NCBI GenBank assembly: GCA_001986395.2
Contig: MQVO02000025.1
Location: 407,981 to 471,980, forward strand
Length of the DNA stretch: 64,000 bases
Reading direction: 5' to 3'
Source: Irpex lacteus
Lineage: Eukaryota > Basidiomycota > Agaricomycetes > Polyporales > Irpicaceae
Shown here one piece after another: positions 33,886 to 46,730 of this stretch. The translations under genes and the position numbers were made by a program. The notes under the pieces are model-generated. The model was not told where the DNA came from, made no database searches, and saw only the letters and a list, made by a program, of their open reading frames with translations. Each line of letters starts with the position of its first letter. Position 1 is the stretch's first letter.

Positions 33886-35477
33886 GGTTCCAGAGCCTAC
33901 GCACGCACTCAAACTGATGAGTTAACTGCTGTCGTCGTTTTTCGCGGTTTATTTGTGCATTCCGCACGTTATTAGAATATACCGAGGACGTTGATCTCAA
34001 GAGTAAATACTTAGTGGGAGCCGCACAAAATGAAGTCCTTGGCCTGGCAACTTACTCGGGAATTTGCGGCCTAGCGAGCGCCTACGCTGGCAGCCTCCCT
34101 CAACCGTAAACCTTCTTTGCACTCGTACATCCACCAACCAAGCAGTATCATGAAAGGGTTGGCTCCTTATCCCGATAGAGTATGGTAGAATGTCTGCCCC
34201 ATATGGTCGAAGCATTCAGTGTTGCTTGCTCACCGACATTGTCAGGCATTGCTCTCATACAGACGTAAGCCAGCTCGAGCCTCGGCCTAGCAGTACTTTC
34301 GTCGCCAACCATTGTTTCAAGCCGTTCTTCCATGTAAACTGCTGATGACGATGAGGAAGTGGAATGGGGTTGAGATAGTTGCATTGGCCACGTTCAGACG
34401 AGTAGAACGCACGTCGTCTTTGACCTGTCATTATCAAGAGGTAAGAACATTTTCATTTAGAGGTGCTCTTCGTTATCACTAACGATATGTGGCATTTGTA
34501 TGCCTTCTTTGCGAATGGTGACATGCAGGGAGCCGACAAAGTATCGATAGAATACCCTGCGTGCCGTCTGCGTGGTTCGTCGTTGCACGGAACGTGGTGG
34601 GCTTATCACTCCTTCCTTTTGAAGAAGACTCCGGATGCCCGATGTCCCTACGTCTATAGGTAAGCTTACGTGGTGCTTTGTACAGTAGCAATCAAGTCGG
34701 TATCATCCTCTGACGCATCTCTAAACTGTCCGAGAAGAACGTGGCGTGTACTAGATTGTTCTCTCATATCCTCAAATCAGCAACGAAAGGCTCTATTTCG
34801 TTGATAGTGAATCTGCTTGTATGCCTCGAAGTTCTCACTACTGCATGAATACCGTACATCAGTTGACACACTTCGGCTCCATACACTCAGGACATGATTT
34901 TCCGTATGAGTGCAAGGTTGTGCTTAGGATCCTAGGCGTCATAAGACCGAAGCAGCAAGTTTACTTGATTTTCAAAGATCCGGGACGTTGCACAGGTATG
35001 CAAGACTTACTGTTATGTGCTATATGTTTCAATGTCGGTTTTTCTTACTGGCAGCCTCGCAAGACGTGCCATGAAACGAGCTTTTTTTGCGCCAAATGCA
35101 GATAGGTGAGTCTTCGACTCTCTGACTTTGATCGGTAACGCCAAGAATAACGCAGGTTCACGCTCAGGTGTGGAAGGCGAGGAGTATCTCGTACTTGTGA
35201 TCAACTTCATTAAACGTCTGGGGTGCGACCGGTGCGTATCATTTAACGCGGTGTACTGGGTTCTCCAACGGAGACGAAAGGACGCAGATGTGGCGCATCT
35301 AGAGAAGTGCTGGTAACGTTAACGTTCAAGTTTTACTTGCTCCGTTGCTCTCGAGATTGGCGATGGTAGTTTATATAAGTATGACTCTTTAAATTACTAG
35401 CCTGTCCCGCATTCGAGGACCGGGCCAGTGTTTAGCTCCTACTGATTTTCTACGCTCTATCTTCAACAGTGTCAGGC
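33886..35477. other. Region with weak coding traces only
   Basis: Short open frames on + (about 34460-34660, 34820-35105, 35128-35316) and one on - (about 34148-34384) have no family match that I can see. Could hold a small multi-exon gene or decayed sequence. Confidence 0.35.
35372..35379 (+). promoter_or_regulatory. TATA-like element
   Basis: TATATAAG, about 100 nt upstream of the P450 start at 35478. Confidence 0.5.
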
Positions 35478-37121
35478 ATGCTAGACATTATCGCCGCCGT
35501 AGGGCTTGTCATCTTCGCCCTTGTGGCTATCTATTACATTCAAGCATCGCGCCACGATGGTGTGCCTACCGTAACACCCTCTGTCCCATTCTTGGGCGAC
35601 GCTTATCAGTTTCTCTACAACCCTACTTCTTACTTGGAAAGATGTCGGTATGTTTTGTTTCAAACATGCTTTCTCTATTGAAATGACTCTGATGTGTTGA
35701 CGTAGTGCACAATATGGCCCTATCTTCCGATGCCTCGTTGGCCCACAGCGCATTGTCGTCATCTGCGACTCGGTCGGTATCCAGGGAGTCTTGCGCGACA
35801 AAGCACGCGTTCTCTCCAGCGCAGCGGTGTACCATTCCGTGGGCTTAGGCGTCGCGGATGTCGGAGCCGACATGAGCCACTACCTTCCAGACCGCCTCCT
35901 CCCCTTGATCTCCGAGATCTTCTCCCAAGCTGAGCTATGTCGCATCGCTCCTACTTTGAATCGCGTACTCAAGACATACGTTGACAATATCGAGACAGCA
36001 GCCTATAATCCCCAGTACATCTCTCTCGCCCAATTTGTCGGAGAGTCCCTCTACGCTGCAGTCTCCGTCAGTGTATTCGGCAAATCCTTTCCCGTGTCCA
36101 CTTGGGCCGACTACGACTTGGTCGACCACCATTTTTCCGATCTTCTTACGGGTTTGCCTTTCCTAGGCCGCTCCGCGAAGCGCGCTCGAGCTCGTATGGT
36201 TCAAGCCGCAGGGAAGTACATAGACGGCGCCGGTCCCTCGCATGGCGCAGGCGTTCTTCCAGACCCAGCTGCCCGTCTGCTTAGCATCCTTTGCGACCTC
36301 GGGCTCAAGAACAAAGATCGAGATGGAATGCTCTTCCTCTTCATGTGGGGCCTTCATTCGTCTCCTATCCGTGTAGCGTTCTGGTTATTCACCTACCTCA
36401 CCAACGATCCTCCTGCTTGCACGCGTCTTCGAGAGTCGATCGATAAGGCTATCGCAGACAAGTATCATGGTGATATAAACGCCCTCATCGACGCTCCTGC
36501 AGGCTCACTCGATGCGCCTGAGTTCGCATTGCTCAATTCGGCGTTCAAGGAGGCTATCCGGGCATCTTTTGCTATTGCGCCTATGAGAGTGGTATGTGAG
36601 GACACCGTGATCACTCTGGGCAATGGCGAGACGTATCCTCTCCGGAAGGGAGAGCATGTCGCACCGAATATCTCCATGGTACACGGAGAAGCGGACGCAT
36701 ACGAGGAGCCCGGGACGTTCATTCTGGAGAGGTTCACTGCAGAGTACGCTAAGGAGAGGGAAGCCAAGGATGGCTTGAAGAAGGGCACGTACTTGCCATG
36801 GGGAGGTGGCGAGCACCTCGTGAGTATCTCGTGCGCTCGAGGAGCCCATTACTGATATATATACCCTCTTCTTCATAGTGTAAGGGTCGTTTCATCGCGC
36901 AACATGCGATCAAGATGTTCGTCATCCTTACTCTTCGTTCGCTCGACCTCACCGCCGTCGATCCCAAGACGAACAAAGCTCTTGGTGCGGGATTTCTTCC
37001 GCCCAGGCTGACGTACTTGCAGAAGTGGAGGATGACTATGGATAAGCCGGTCTACGTCTGTGTGAGGAAGCGGTACGGTAGTCAGGATGATACGGGTGAG
37101 GATGATGTTTGCCTGTTATGA
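35478..37121 (+). CDS. CYP7/CYP8-like cytochrome P450, tandem copy 1
   Basis: Three exons (35478-35647, 35706-36819, 36879-37121) give 1527 nt, 508 aa. Single N-terminal anchor (MLDIIAAVGLVIFALVAIYY) and the proline-rich VPTVTPSVPFLGD. The I-helix reads FMWGLHSSPIRVAFWLFTYL: the acid-alcohol pair (A-G-x-D/E-T) is missing, as in CYP7/CYP8 enzymes. The K-helix is FKEAIR. The heme loop is LPWGGGEHLCKGR, with Trp in place of the usual Phe and a phase-0 intron exactly before the Cys codon. The followed segment AQHAIKMFVILTLRSLD fits CYP7/CYP8. The family oxidises or isomerises sterol- and eicosanoid-like lipids in animals; the fungal substrate is unknown. The start follows a TATA element and gives the same exon-1 length as copy 2. 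Confidence 0.92.
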
Positions 37122-38728
37122 AACATGCTCGTACATTCGCGCTCCTACTCTACATGATAATATGCGTCGACGTGCACATCCTACTTTTCGTAACGTCGTG
37201 AATGGTGAAGATATTTTCTCCTGTTCTCAGTGTCTATAGACGACCTATACCATAAAATATACGTAGAACACTCGATCTTCCAGTGACCTTATTTATTCAT
37301 TGTAGCCGCAGCGATCCGACATGAGGAAACTCGAAGAACTCCATTGAACCGCCTGAACATCGATGTTAAGTCAACTTGAAGAAGGGGTGTATATGTATAT
37401 GCGTGTACCGATAATTGTGGCTACGAAAAACCGTGCTTGCCTTCAATGGTGTGGCATGAAAAGAGTAGTTGGTTGATCACCATACTTAATACGTCGGAGA
37501 TGAATTTCATTCTTGATCTATCGCCTTGCCGCCAGCACATTTACGTAGCAAGATAATATGTCAGCAGTTCCGTAGTCGGTATAGGCTGTATACTTAGTAT
37601 CAAGCTCTACCGTAAGTGGCATGACATTGGCTTCAAGCATAAAGTATAACTGGACGTACTTGGTCTTCACATCAACCAGACAAATGATGACGTAACACTG
37701 CGGAGGTGCATTCGCATCAACTTCCCGAAGAGGAAGTCTTCCGAGATACGTGGCGCGGTGTGTCGGAGCGCCGAAAAACTTCCACCGAACGTGAACATGA
37801 CAGTGGCGTACTGTACTCATTGACATGCGTTGCTTTGACTTATGAGGGCGATGTAATCTCCGGCGATAGTCAGCCTCCACGTACGTATCCAGGCTCGGAT
37901 TGGTGCTGTCTCGCGCTGACCTTATCTCGCTTCCACACTGGCATAGTTACAATTCTTTGTCCACCGTACAATGCTCAAGCATCCTTGCAGCGCTGAGGGT
38001 CAGAATGTAGGACCTACCGGTGACTCAAATGTCACCGGCCAGTGCACGAAGCACTGGAACACCAGTAAGTATATTTTATGAATACTACAAGACAGCTTGA
38101 ATCTCAATGCCTTCGGACGGCATGTCTTAGTGTTTTAACTTATGATTTTTTTTTTCAGCTGCCGTGTACTAAGCTGCTGCTTTTATATGTGGCCCCATTT
38201 TCCGCGATACTGGATTATACAAGCTTCATTTTAAACGTTGTCGTATATCGGCCAGACTGCCTCCGAATCGGCAGCCCTGGACTGAACGATGGTGCCGCGG
38301 TGATTCAAAAAATCTCTCTGCAGGGCTGCGATAAGAGGTGGATCCCAAAAAGTTCTTGAACTCGCGCCTTCTCAGCATTGTGCATATTTATCTCGTCAGG
38401 AAAGAGCAATATGATGATAAAAGTGAGCATCATTGTCTTCTCTTTTTGGCAGCAGACTTTTTACTTGCGCGGATGTTCAGATACCTCTACAAACGTTGGT
38501 CTGCTTGAGCGAATGTATTCCGCTTCATGCGACAAATTTGGAGATTCATGAACGGTTGAGCAATCGTGCGCCATCACCCTCAAATCCAGTTTGTTCATTG
38601 GTCAACCATGCGATGACTTATCGAACGATCGCATATTTCTCCCGTTATCCGAGTTCACAACAATATATATGAGGACGTCCTCAGCTACGCTTGTTCTGCA
38701 CGGCCTCAACCGTGTTCATTCAGCACCC
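37122..38728. other. Spacer between tandem P450 copies
   Basis: About 1.6 kb with no supported gene; no obvious sequence shared with the region upstream of copy 1 apart from general promoter features (TATATAT at about 38664). Confidence 0.5.
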
Positions 38729-40362
38729 ATGTTCGACATTGCCATCGCAGTGGGCTTGGCTTTCCTATCCCTCATAGCTATCTATTATATCCAGGCCGTA
38801 CGCTATGACGGCCCTCCCACCGTATTCCCCTCCATCCCATTCTTAGGTGACGCATATCAATTCCTGTATAACCCTACGCATTATCTTGACAAGTGTCGGT
38901 ACGTGTGATACATCAATGTCTGCACTTCATGCGTATCTAATTGATTATACTTAGTGCACGATACGGTCCTATCTTTCGGTGCCTCGTCGGGCCCCAGAAA
39001 ATTATTGTTATCTGCGACCCAGTCGGCATACAAGGAATTCTTCGCGACAAAGCCCGTGTTTTGTCCAGCGCTGCCAATTATCACGCTGTCGGCCTGGGTA
39101 TCGCAGATGTCGGGGTCGACATGAGCCACTATCTCCCAGACCGCCTCCTCCCTCTGACTTCGGAGATCTTCTCCCAAGCTCAGCTCTGCCATATCGCCCC
39201 AGCACTTAATCGCGTGCTTAAGACCTACGTCGACAACATGGAAACGGCCGCCTACAACCCCCAGTATATCCCTCTTACGCAGTTTGTCGGGGAGTCCCTC
39301 TACGCCGCCGTCTCCGTGAGTGTGTTTGGAAAGTCCTTCCCTGTCTCAACCTTCCCCGACTTTGAACTCGTCGACCTCCATTTCTCCGACCTCCTCACCC
39401 GCCTACCATTCCTCGGGCGCTCGGCCAAACTTGCACGCGCACGTATGGTCAAAGCCACCGGAGAGTATATCGAAGCCGCCGGTCCTTCGCATGGCGCAGG
39501 TGTCCTGCCTGAGCCTTCAGCTCGCCTACTCAGCATTCTTTGTGATCTTGGGCTCGAGAAGAAGGACAGAGATGGGATGCTCTTCCTTTTCATGTGGGGT
39601 CTTCACTCGTCTCAGATCCGTGTAGCCTTCTGGCTGTTCACGTACCTCCTCAATGATCCTCCTGCACTCGCACGCCTCCGCGAGTCCATCGACAATGCTC
39701 TCACGCAGAACTACCAAGGCGACATCAATGCTCTCGTCGATGCCCCTGCTGGATCTCTTGACGCCCCAGAGTTCGCACTGCTGACTTCAGCGGTCAAAGA
39801 AGCCATCCGAGCATCATTCGCTATTGCGCCTATGAGGGAGGTGTGCGAGGACACTGTGGTCACACTCAGTACTGGAGAGACGTTCCCGTTGAGGAAGGGT
39901 GAACACGTGGCTCCCAACATCTCCATGGTGCACAACGAGGCGGACTCATTCGAGGCACCTGGAGTGTTTATTCTGGAACGGTTCACTCCCGAATACGCCA
40001 AGGAAAGGGAGGCCAGGGAAGGCCTGAAGAAGGGGACCTACCTACCATGGGGAGGAGGCGAGCACATCGTAAGTGTCGTCTTGTAGTAAGTTTGAGAGCA
40101 CCCTGCTAAAGTTATTTTGTCCATTTTGCAGTGCAAGGGCCGCTTTATTGCGCAGCATGCGATCAAGATGTTCGTCATCCTTACCCTACGCTCGCTCGAC
40201 ATCACGGCCATCGACCCCAAGACGCACAAGGCCCTCGGCGCCGGGTTCCTCCCTCACAGGCTGACCTACTTGCAGAAGTGGAGGATGACCATGGACCAGC
40301 CCGTGCAAGTCTGCGTCAGGAAGAGGTACGGAAACGGAGATGACATGGGAGAGGATGACTAA
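38729..40362 (+). CDS. CYP7/CYP8-like cytochrome P450, tandem copy 2
   Basis: Exons 38729-38898, 38955-40068, 40132-40362 give 1515 nt, 504 aa. Exons 1 and 2 are exactly as long as those of copy 1 (170 and 1114 nt), and identity is high throughout (for example MSHYLPDRLLPLTSEIFSQA, PFLGRSAKLARARMV). The I-helix FMWGLHSSQIRVAFWLF again lacks the acid-alcohol pair. Heme loop LPWGGGEHICKGR, same intron before Cys. The C-terminus is shorter (RKRYGNGDDMGEDD). A recent tandem duplicate: promoter and introns have diverged much more than the exons. Intact. Confidence 0.93.
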
Positions 40363-40540
40363 ATCTTCTGTAGCTGTTAGAGACCCGTTAGACGTGTAGA
40401 CTTCATACAATTCAGTGTTTGATAACTTCCACGTGTCCAGATGTACGTTTTTTCATGAGACTGTGAATGTCACATGCTCTGTATGACTGCAATGTACCAT
40501 TCACGAATACATCGCAATCTCACCAGCGTAACAATATGTA

Positions 40541-42892
40541 TTACCTTCGAGGTATAAGTCGCACTGGAACATCGCCCAACCCCAAGCTCATCTTCACTTT
40601 CGCAACCATGACTCGTTTCCGCCACTCAGCCGGGGTCTCTCCCTCATTCAAGATAGGTTCGAGTCGCCAGCTGAGAAGAAGGCGGGAGAGGAAGAGAACG
40701 GCCTCGGTGAGTGCAAAACGACGACCGATACCTGGCAGATGATCATATGAGGATGTAAACGCTGAGATTGAGCTGGAAAGTGGAACTTACATGCTCGAGA
40801 ACCGAAAGAAAACATGCTCATGTCGTTCTCCTTAGTGTCATACCACCTAGAGGGCCGAAACTCTTCTGGATCCGGGAAATACCTTTCGTTATAGTCTATG
40901 AACAGAGTTAGCCTGGCGCAAATAAACTAAATGTAGTAGGAACTTACGCATGCCAACCATATCCACCACGAGCGTTGTGCCTTTAGCAACTGGCAACCGG
41001 CCGCCATTTGTGGCAAGGTGAGGGTCATCCGTGGTGAGAACCATATCCTCTGTGGCTTGACGAATCATGATGAAACCTGCGGCTACATATATCGTCAGGT
41101 GATAGCCATGGTTGTAAGATCAAGTAAAACGTCGCCTGTATCACAAAGGAATCACTTACGAAAGAGTCTACCGGCTTCCAAGAACGTAGCTTGAGTCTTA
41201 ACAAGTTTGGAGTAGGCATCAAATGACTAGTAGGAAGCATGGACGCAGGGCTTAGAGGCACATTGGGTTGAGTATCAGTGGTCGCCACATACCAGATTGG
41301 GGTCACCCGTAACAGCATCCTTAATCTCCTCGTATATTTCTTCTTGTACATCCTGATAGAGTGCCAGGAAACCAATTGCAGAATCGAGTGTATTTGATGT
41401 CGTATCTGCCAGTGGGGCAATCAGGTGAACTAAACCCGTATCATAGATATCAGTTAACTTACCATGCCCAGCAAACAACATTAGATACGTGTTGCTAATC
41501 TACGGCGGAAATCAGCTCATGCAGCTTCTGATACTGGACAAAACTTGCCAGCTCGTCATCACTCATCCCGGCGGGACCTTCCTCTTGACTACTCTTGATC
41601 ATCAGACTAAACAAGTCCTGTTTCTGCTTCGCCTGAGACGATCCATGACTCTCGCCAGACAACTCTGCCCTGCGAGAAGTGACTAGGGATTCCATGTATA
41701 CACCGAGCTTTCTATACGCAATGTCGACGTTACGTAGCCTGGGTAGATGACGAAAGGACTTGAGCTTTGGGATTTATCGAATAATCACTCCTGCAGAGTA
41801 ACACACCATTGCATGGGGAGTTTATACATCCAACGCGGCGTAATAAGATGAATCAAAGACGACTCAGATGCTATTGCAAGAGCCTCGGTGAAGTCCATCT
41901 TTTCTGATTCATGGTCACTGTTACCGTCTGGTGTTGAATTTGCATCAGTAGGCTCTGGGTCCCAGGAAGAATAGTTGCCAAAGGCACAGCGCGAGATGAT
42001 CTTAAGAGTAAACTGGAATATAAACAGAGTTAAGGCTGAATTGGCATATAAGACGGTAGCCAGAAGTTCGATGCGTACCTTTGTCGTGATCTCATTCACA
42101 GGTGAAAGATCAACAAAAGACTTTCCCGTCCAATGTTCAGATTCGACCATATCGTCGAAGAGGCTTGAAGCCTCTTTCCATACGAGCTTGTATCTGGGAA
42201 GCCTTGTGAGCATGCTGCCTCTGGCGGAAAGTGATATAAAAGCCATTGATACACGTACATATCTCCATTGAAGGCGGGCTGCACAATTCTTCGATGACGC
42301 CTCCAATCATCGCCGTTGGCTTGAAATAGGTTAGGACCCCATTGTCTGTAAGAGTACACGTTGAACATCGAACAACTGCATCGATAACTTCCTGAGAAAT
42401 AATGCGTACGATATTCCACGCGAAGAGTCTTCCGGCTTTACCAAGGGACCACGTACTGCAACAATCTGTCGCGCCACAACCATGGAAGTAGTGTATATCA
42501 GAGGATCACCGAACAACCACCCTATGATTGAGATGGTCTCCGTGCCCATGCGTTGATATACTGCTCACACGGAGGATCAACGTTCGTCCAGCAAGCTGTA
42601 TACTATTTCTAGGGACGTACCTTTGTTCCTCCAATACCACGGCCATTCTAGGCCAGGGTTCAAGAAGGACGTCGGAAGAAGTGCGCCTACTGCTGTTAAA
42701 GGGGTGGCAATGGCGCGCAATCCCGGTAAACCGAGAACTCTCTGTTAAAAACACTAGAAGATGAGCATTCTTGCACAGGACATCTGAGATACTTAGGGCT
42801 TTTCGCACCTGTTTGTCCGAGCGATATTTGACCAATCGAGACACAACGAACAATGTAGCCAGTGTAGTGACAACGATAGAGAGCGCCGGCAT
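40541..42892 (-). CDS. Cytochrome P450, paralogue of the 46.7-kb gene
   Basis: Starts MPALSIVVTTLATLFVVSRL (anchor) at 42892 and ends VPVRLIPRR at 40541. Exons carry LFQANGDDWRRHRRIVQPAF (helix C), YKLVWKEASSLFDDMVESE, MSDDELISNTYLMLFAGHDT (I-helix, split by an intron after GH), KLVKTQATFLEAGRLF (ExxR), RYFPDPEEFRPSRW and FSFGSRACIGRRFALTE (heme loop, intron within the Cys codon). The intron pattern follows that of the + strand paralogue, and no frame break was noticed. About 520 residues. It is convergent with the tandem CYP7/8-like pair and transcribed away from the DUF6533 gene's promoter. A conventional class-II microsomal monooxygenase; substrate unknown. Confidence 0.9.
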
Positions 42893-43482
42893 TGCTCCTC
42901 AGGCTATCGCTTTGCCAACTCGGGCGTACGACTTACCAGTAGGTTGCAGGGGCTGGCAGCGGATGGCAGTTTGAGGTAACTTAGGTGTCCTCTCCGGTAC
43001 TGCACAACGTGCTGGTCATCTCGCTGTTACTGATTCCCACAGTCATGATCGAACAGAATTCGGGCCCCGGGATGAGTGCGGCGGAGGCCGATTACTCCAG
43101 ACTCAATGCGGCGGAGATTTAAATATGTCGTAGATTTATACGAGTTTATCGCCGAATAGGCCGCATACGAGGAAAAATCGAATTGATGGATATGAAAGCG
43201 AAATAGATGTAGGCCATGTATTTGAACGCAAGACTGTAGTGACGATTCCTCGAGCCGTTGAGATCGATAAAGATGCAGCAGGCAGGCTGATAAGCAACAC
43301 GCTGTACAGGAGGACCCTCCAACCAGAGGCTCATCATTACCTTGGCCACCGTAACCCGTTTCCTAGGCTATCCCGCGTTCTTCTGAATCGGCTCAGCACG
43401 CCAATCTAGAAGGTTTCCTAAAATTAAGAAAATTATCTCGGTCAGCTGATCACAGTATCTTCATGTGCTAGCACCTACCTCG
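42893..43482. other. Intergenic region, no gene seen
   Basis: P450 promoter side and 3' end of the DUF6533 gene; no coding signal. Confidence 0.45.
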
Positions 43483-45433
43483 CTATGCCGACTCTACGCT
43501 AACTCGGAGACCTATCTTAGCCTGCATGTAAAACGAACTGCCCTGTGAGTCCGTATACACAACGGGCTGGGGATCCAGCACAAGCACATCCACAGGACTA
43601 TTCTGGTGTCGACTGCACCAGGGTGTGGAGCTTTTCGTGAATCCTCCAACTGTGGCGCTGAGACGATATTCTGTGATGGATCTCTTGCTCTCATGCAATC
43701 CGCCGCGGAGGCTCAGTATCGTACGAGACGACTGAGATAATACGAATGTCAGATTCTGATGTCTGTCGATGCAAAAAGAGATGGCGTACAGCAACAGAGC
43801 CAGCTCCGATAAACCAACTGCGTTGATCATGAGATTTTATCAGCAAGAGCGTGGCACCATTTGAAGTTTGGGACGTACGAGAATCCAATTAAGATGATTG
43901 GGGATTTTGGAACGGCATAGAGGAGGACTATGTTGACTACGTTTGACCCTAAAAATTGTTCAAGGCACCGTTGATGGTACACGGCTCCATAACAGCACAT
44001 ACCACACAATCTAGAGCCACAGTATAAGGATGAGAAGAGAATCAATAAGGAAACGACTCACAGTATGAACAATAGGGCGCCATCATACAGGAATCTCTCC
44101 GCAATGCCACTCGTCATGCATTCCTCGAAGTAAACGGTCAGGAACCTGTACGCAATCAAACAGAAACAAATGACTGCCAATGGGCGTGATGAGCCACTGG
44201 CAGACACAGTGCAGAACGCAATGCTTACCGGAATAGACAATATTAACAAGCCTGAGAAATCTCACGGTAAGCGTAGGATATGAGTGAATGATGAAGAATA
44301 CTGACCACCCCAAGATCGTCAGAAAAGGTGTCTCGGCGGTATCTGATATGCATCCAGATATTGACAGGGTTTCAGGCGGCGGTACTGGTTCTCCAGTCAT
44401 GACCTTTGCCCATATCGTCACTGCGACCTCGATCTGGGAAGGTGGTTGTTGAGTAAGATTAATACGTGGGAGTTATGATGGCCCATACAGTGGATTCCAC
44501 TATTTAAAAAAACCTTCAGTGACTGTTAATAACGCGAGCTTGGAACATACCCACATATCCATAGTGTTAGGATGAGTCGCTTCACTGTGCGTACCCCAGG
44601 AATTGAGAAGCAATCCTTCGACGTTGATTAATTACACCTACTTCGAGTGTTTCCATGATAGAACGCGTACACGCGAAAAGCCAACAGGCCGTTGACGAGT
44701 AGCGAGAGGAGCTGCACTCCTCTATTCAATGCGTGAGTCATAGTAGGAGACGCTTGAAAAAGAAAGGACGTACATAGCTTGTAGCATCCCCCATACATAA
44801 CATCTGCGATCTCATGTAAGTAAGTGGTGAATTATTAACGATTTACCACTTACGATAAGAGCGTGTTTCTATTACTTATGATAGCTATCATGAGGATATG
44901 GTGATCAGCTGATAAAATTCCACACCGAGTTGGCATAGCTGATGGCGTACTGAATGCATTATACCTGCCATTGCCAAGAGTCAGACCGAAGTCACAGTTA
45001 ATTTCCACGCTATTATGAACTCACACAAGAAAGATAAAGCCGAAGTACCGAGTGACGAAATACATGAACGAGGGTATCGACGTGAGGCGTCGTCTACAAT
45101 AGGAGATTGTGTAAGTGTGTATGCCACAATTTCATGTGTTGATGTGAGCTACCTCCACATCGCGTCAATCTGCAGAACGGAATAACAAGTGAGTAGACCG
45201 TGTCACTTTTCAAAAGCATAGACTAACCTCCTGGCTTGTGGTCAACGCGATATCATACCCAACCCACACGACTACAGCCACTATATCGCGTTCACATGAG
45301 GATGTACTATGATATACAATTGAGCTATGGATTTACCAGCGTTCATATGGACAATTATAGAATCCGAATACAAGGCCTCCTGGGCTTGAGCGTATCCTAA
45401 CGGGGTAAGGACTGGATGCATTACCGTGGACAT
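43483..45433 (-). CDS. Multi-pass membrane protein, DUF6533 type
   Basis: Starts MSTVMHPVLTPLGYAQAQEA at 45433. The next small exons read VAVVVWVGYDIALTTSQE, IDAMWR and RRLTSIPSFMYFVTRYFGF, the order (Tyr-Asp...Leu-Thr...Glu...Trp...Arg-Tyr) that marks the DUF6533 domain of agaricomycete integral membrane proteins. Further hydrophobic exons include VQLLSLLVNGLLAFRVYAFY and FLGSNVVNIVLLYAVPKSPI, followed by a cytosolic tail with SRTILSLRGGLHESKR, close to the T-R-L-x-L-N-L-R ending usual for the family. Seven transmembrane helices are expected. About ten exons; not every junction was resolved. Function of the family is unknown. It lies between two paralogous P450 genes. Confidence 0.75.
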
Positions 45434-46730
45434 AGTTTAGAGGAAGAGATGAAGTAGAGTTGGTTGGGATGGACGACCCCATGAGCTATGAGATCTTATG
45501 AGGAGTTTCGAATGGCGCAACTGAGCCCACATTGCGACGACCCGTATCTGTTAGATGTGTTAGACAAAGCGCGAAGAAGGTACATGATCGTGACGATGCG
45601 AGTCACCTTACTTGAGCTTCACATCCTGATACCCACATAGTAGTACGTGTATCAGCATAACGACCCACAAATGGCTGCGCTTTTCCGCAGAAGCCATTCC
45701 TGTCGAATTTGAACATTCAAGGAATGAAGTCAACACACTGCAACTCACTATGATCCCCCTCCCACCAACCGAAGCGGTACATATGTGAAGGTATTTCCTG
45801 ATACCACCATACACTCGAGTTCGATGGTTACTTGGTGATTTATATGACCCGGCGCGACGTGTAGATTGGAACAGGCACCCAGTGACGCGATTTGACGTTT
45901 GGAGGTGGTGCAGCTGTGTATACTGAGGTCCCCTGAAGGTGAACGCAGTGACAAAGATCAGCACTCAGACGTCAGCCTCTGTCTTGTATCACTTTGCATG
46001 TCCTTTGTAGCCTGCAAACCGATCAAGGTGAAGCCAAAGCTGTACTTATTCATGATGGTGAGAGTTTGACGACACTCGTCGGCCGCCGACACCATGACCG
46101 TTGTCACATGGCTTATTTGGTGCTATTTACCAAGGGCTTTCGATCCTAACAAGACCAAATACTGTCTTCCTGGCGTTTAAGTACTTTGTCAAACTTTCGT
46201 CTTTACACCAACATGACTGTAGTCGGACCATGAATACGTATGAATTCTACTTGGCTGTATGTGTGTTGTACAGTACTGGCCGAAGATGCTGAGCCTTTTC
46301 GCTGGTGATCCACTAGCCATTAGCCAAGCAAAATTAAGTAAGCAACTTATAGCGTTCGAGTTACTACAGCCAACTCTTCGCTAACTTAATCTTCTGTCCA
46401 TCTTATCACATGTAGACGTAACACGCACATGCTGAGACTATTCGGTCAACGGAACTATTTGTTCACCCGAACTTGAGAATATCTGACTGCGACTGATTGG
46501 TCAGGGTCTGTCCAACGGTGCACAGAACTTCACGAACGGAACCGATTTGCTCTCTCAATCACGCATCAGGCGACCCTCACACTCGTATAGATATGACCAT
46601 GTGAAAAAAACCATCCCATCGAACGACCTCATACTATCTCGCATAGCTGGTAGCCTCCAAGTCGATACCTCTCCGCGTGCCATCTCGTTCCCTCCCTCGC
46701 CCTCTGCTTATGCTCGTTCTGCATCCACGC
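45434..46730. other. Intergenic region, no supported gene
   Basis: About 1.3 kb between divergent genes (DUF6533 - and P450 +). A 118-codon open frame on - (45608-45964) has no splice partners or family resemblance. Confidence 0.4.

Noticed and set aside
45608..45964. 118-codon minus-strand frame
   Set aside because: No recognisable motif, no splice partners, composition like neighbouring noncoding DNA.
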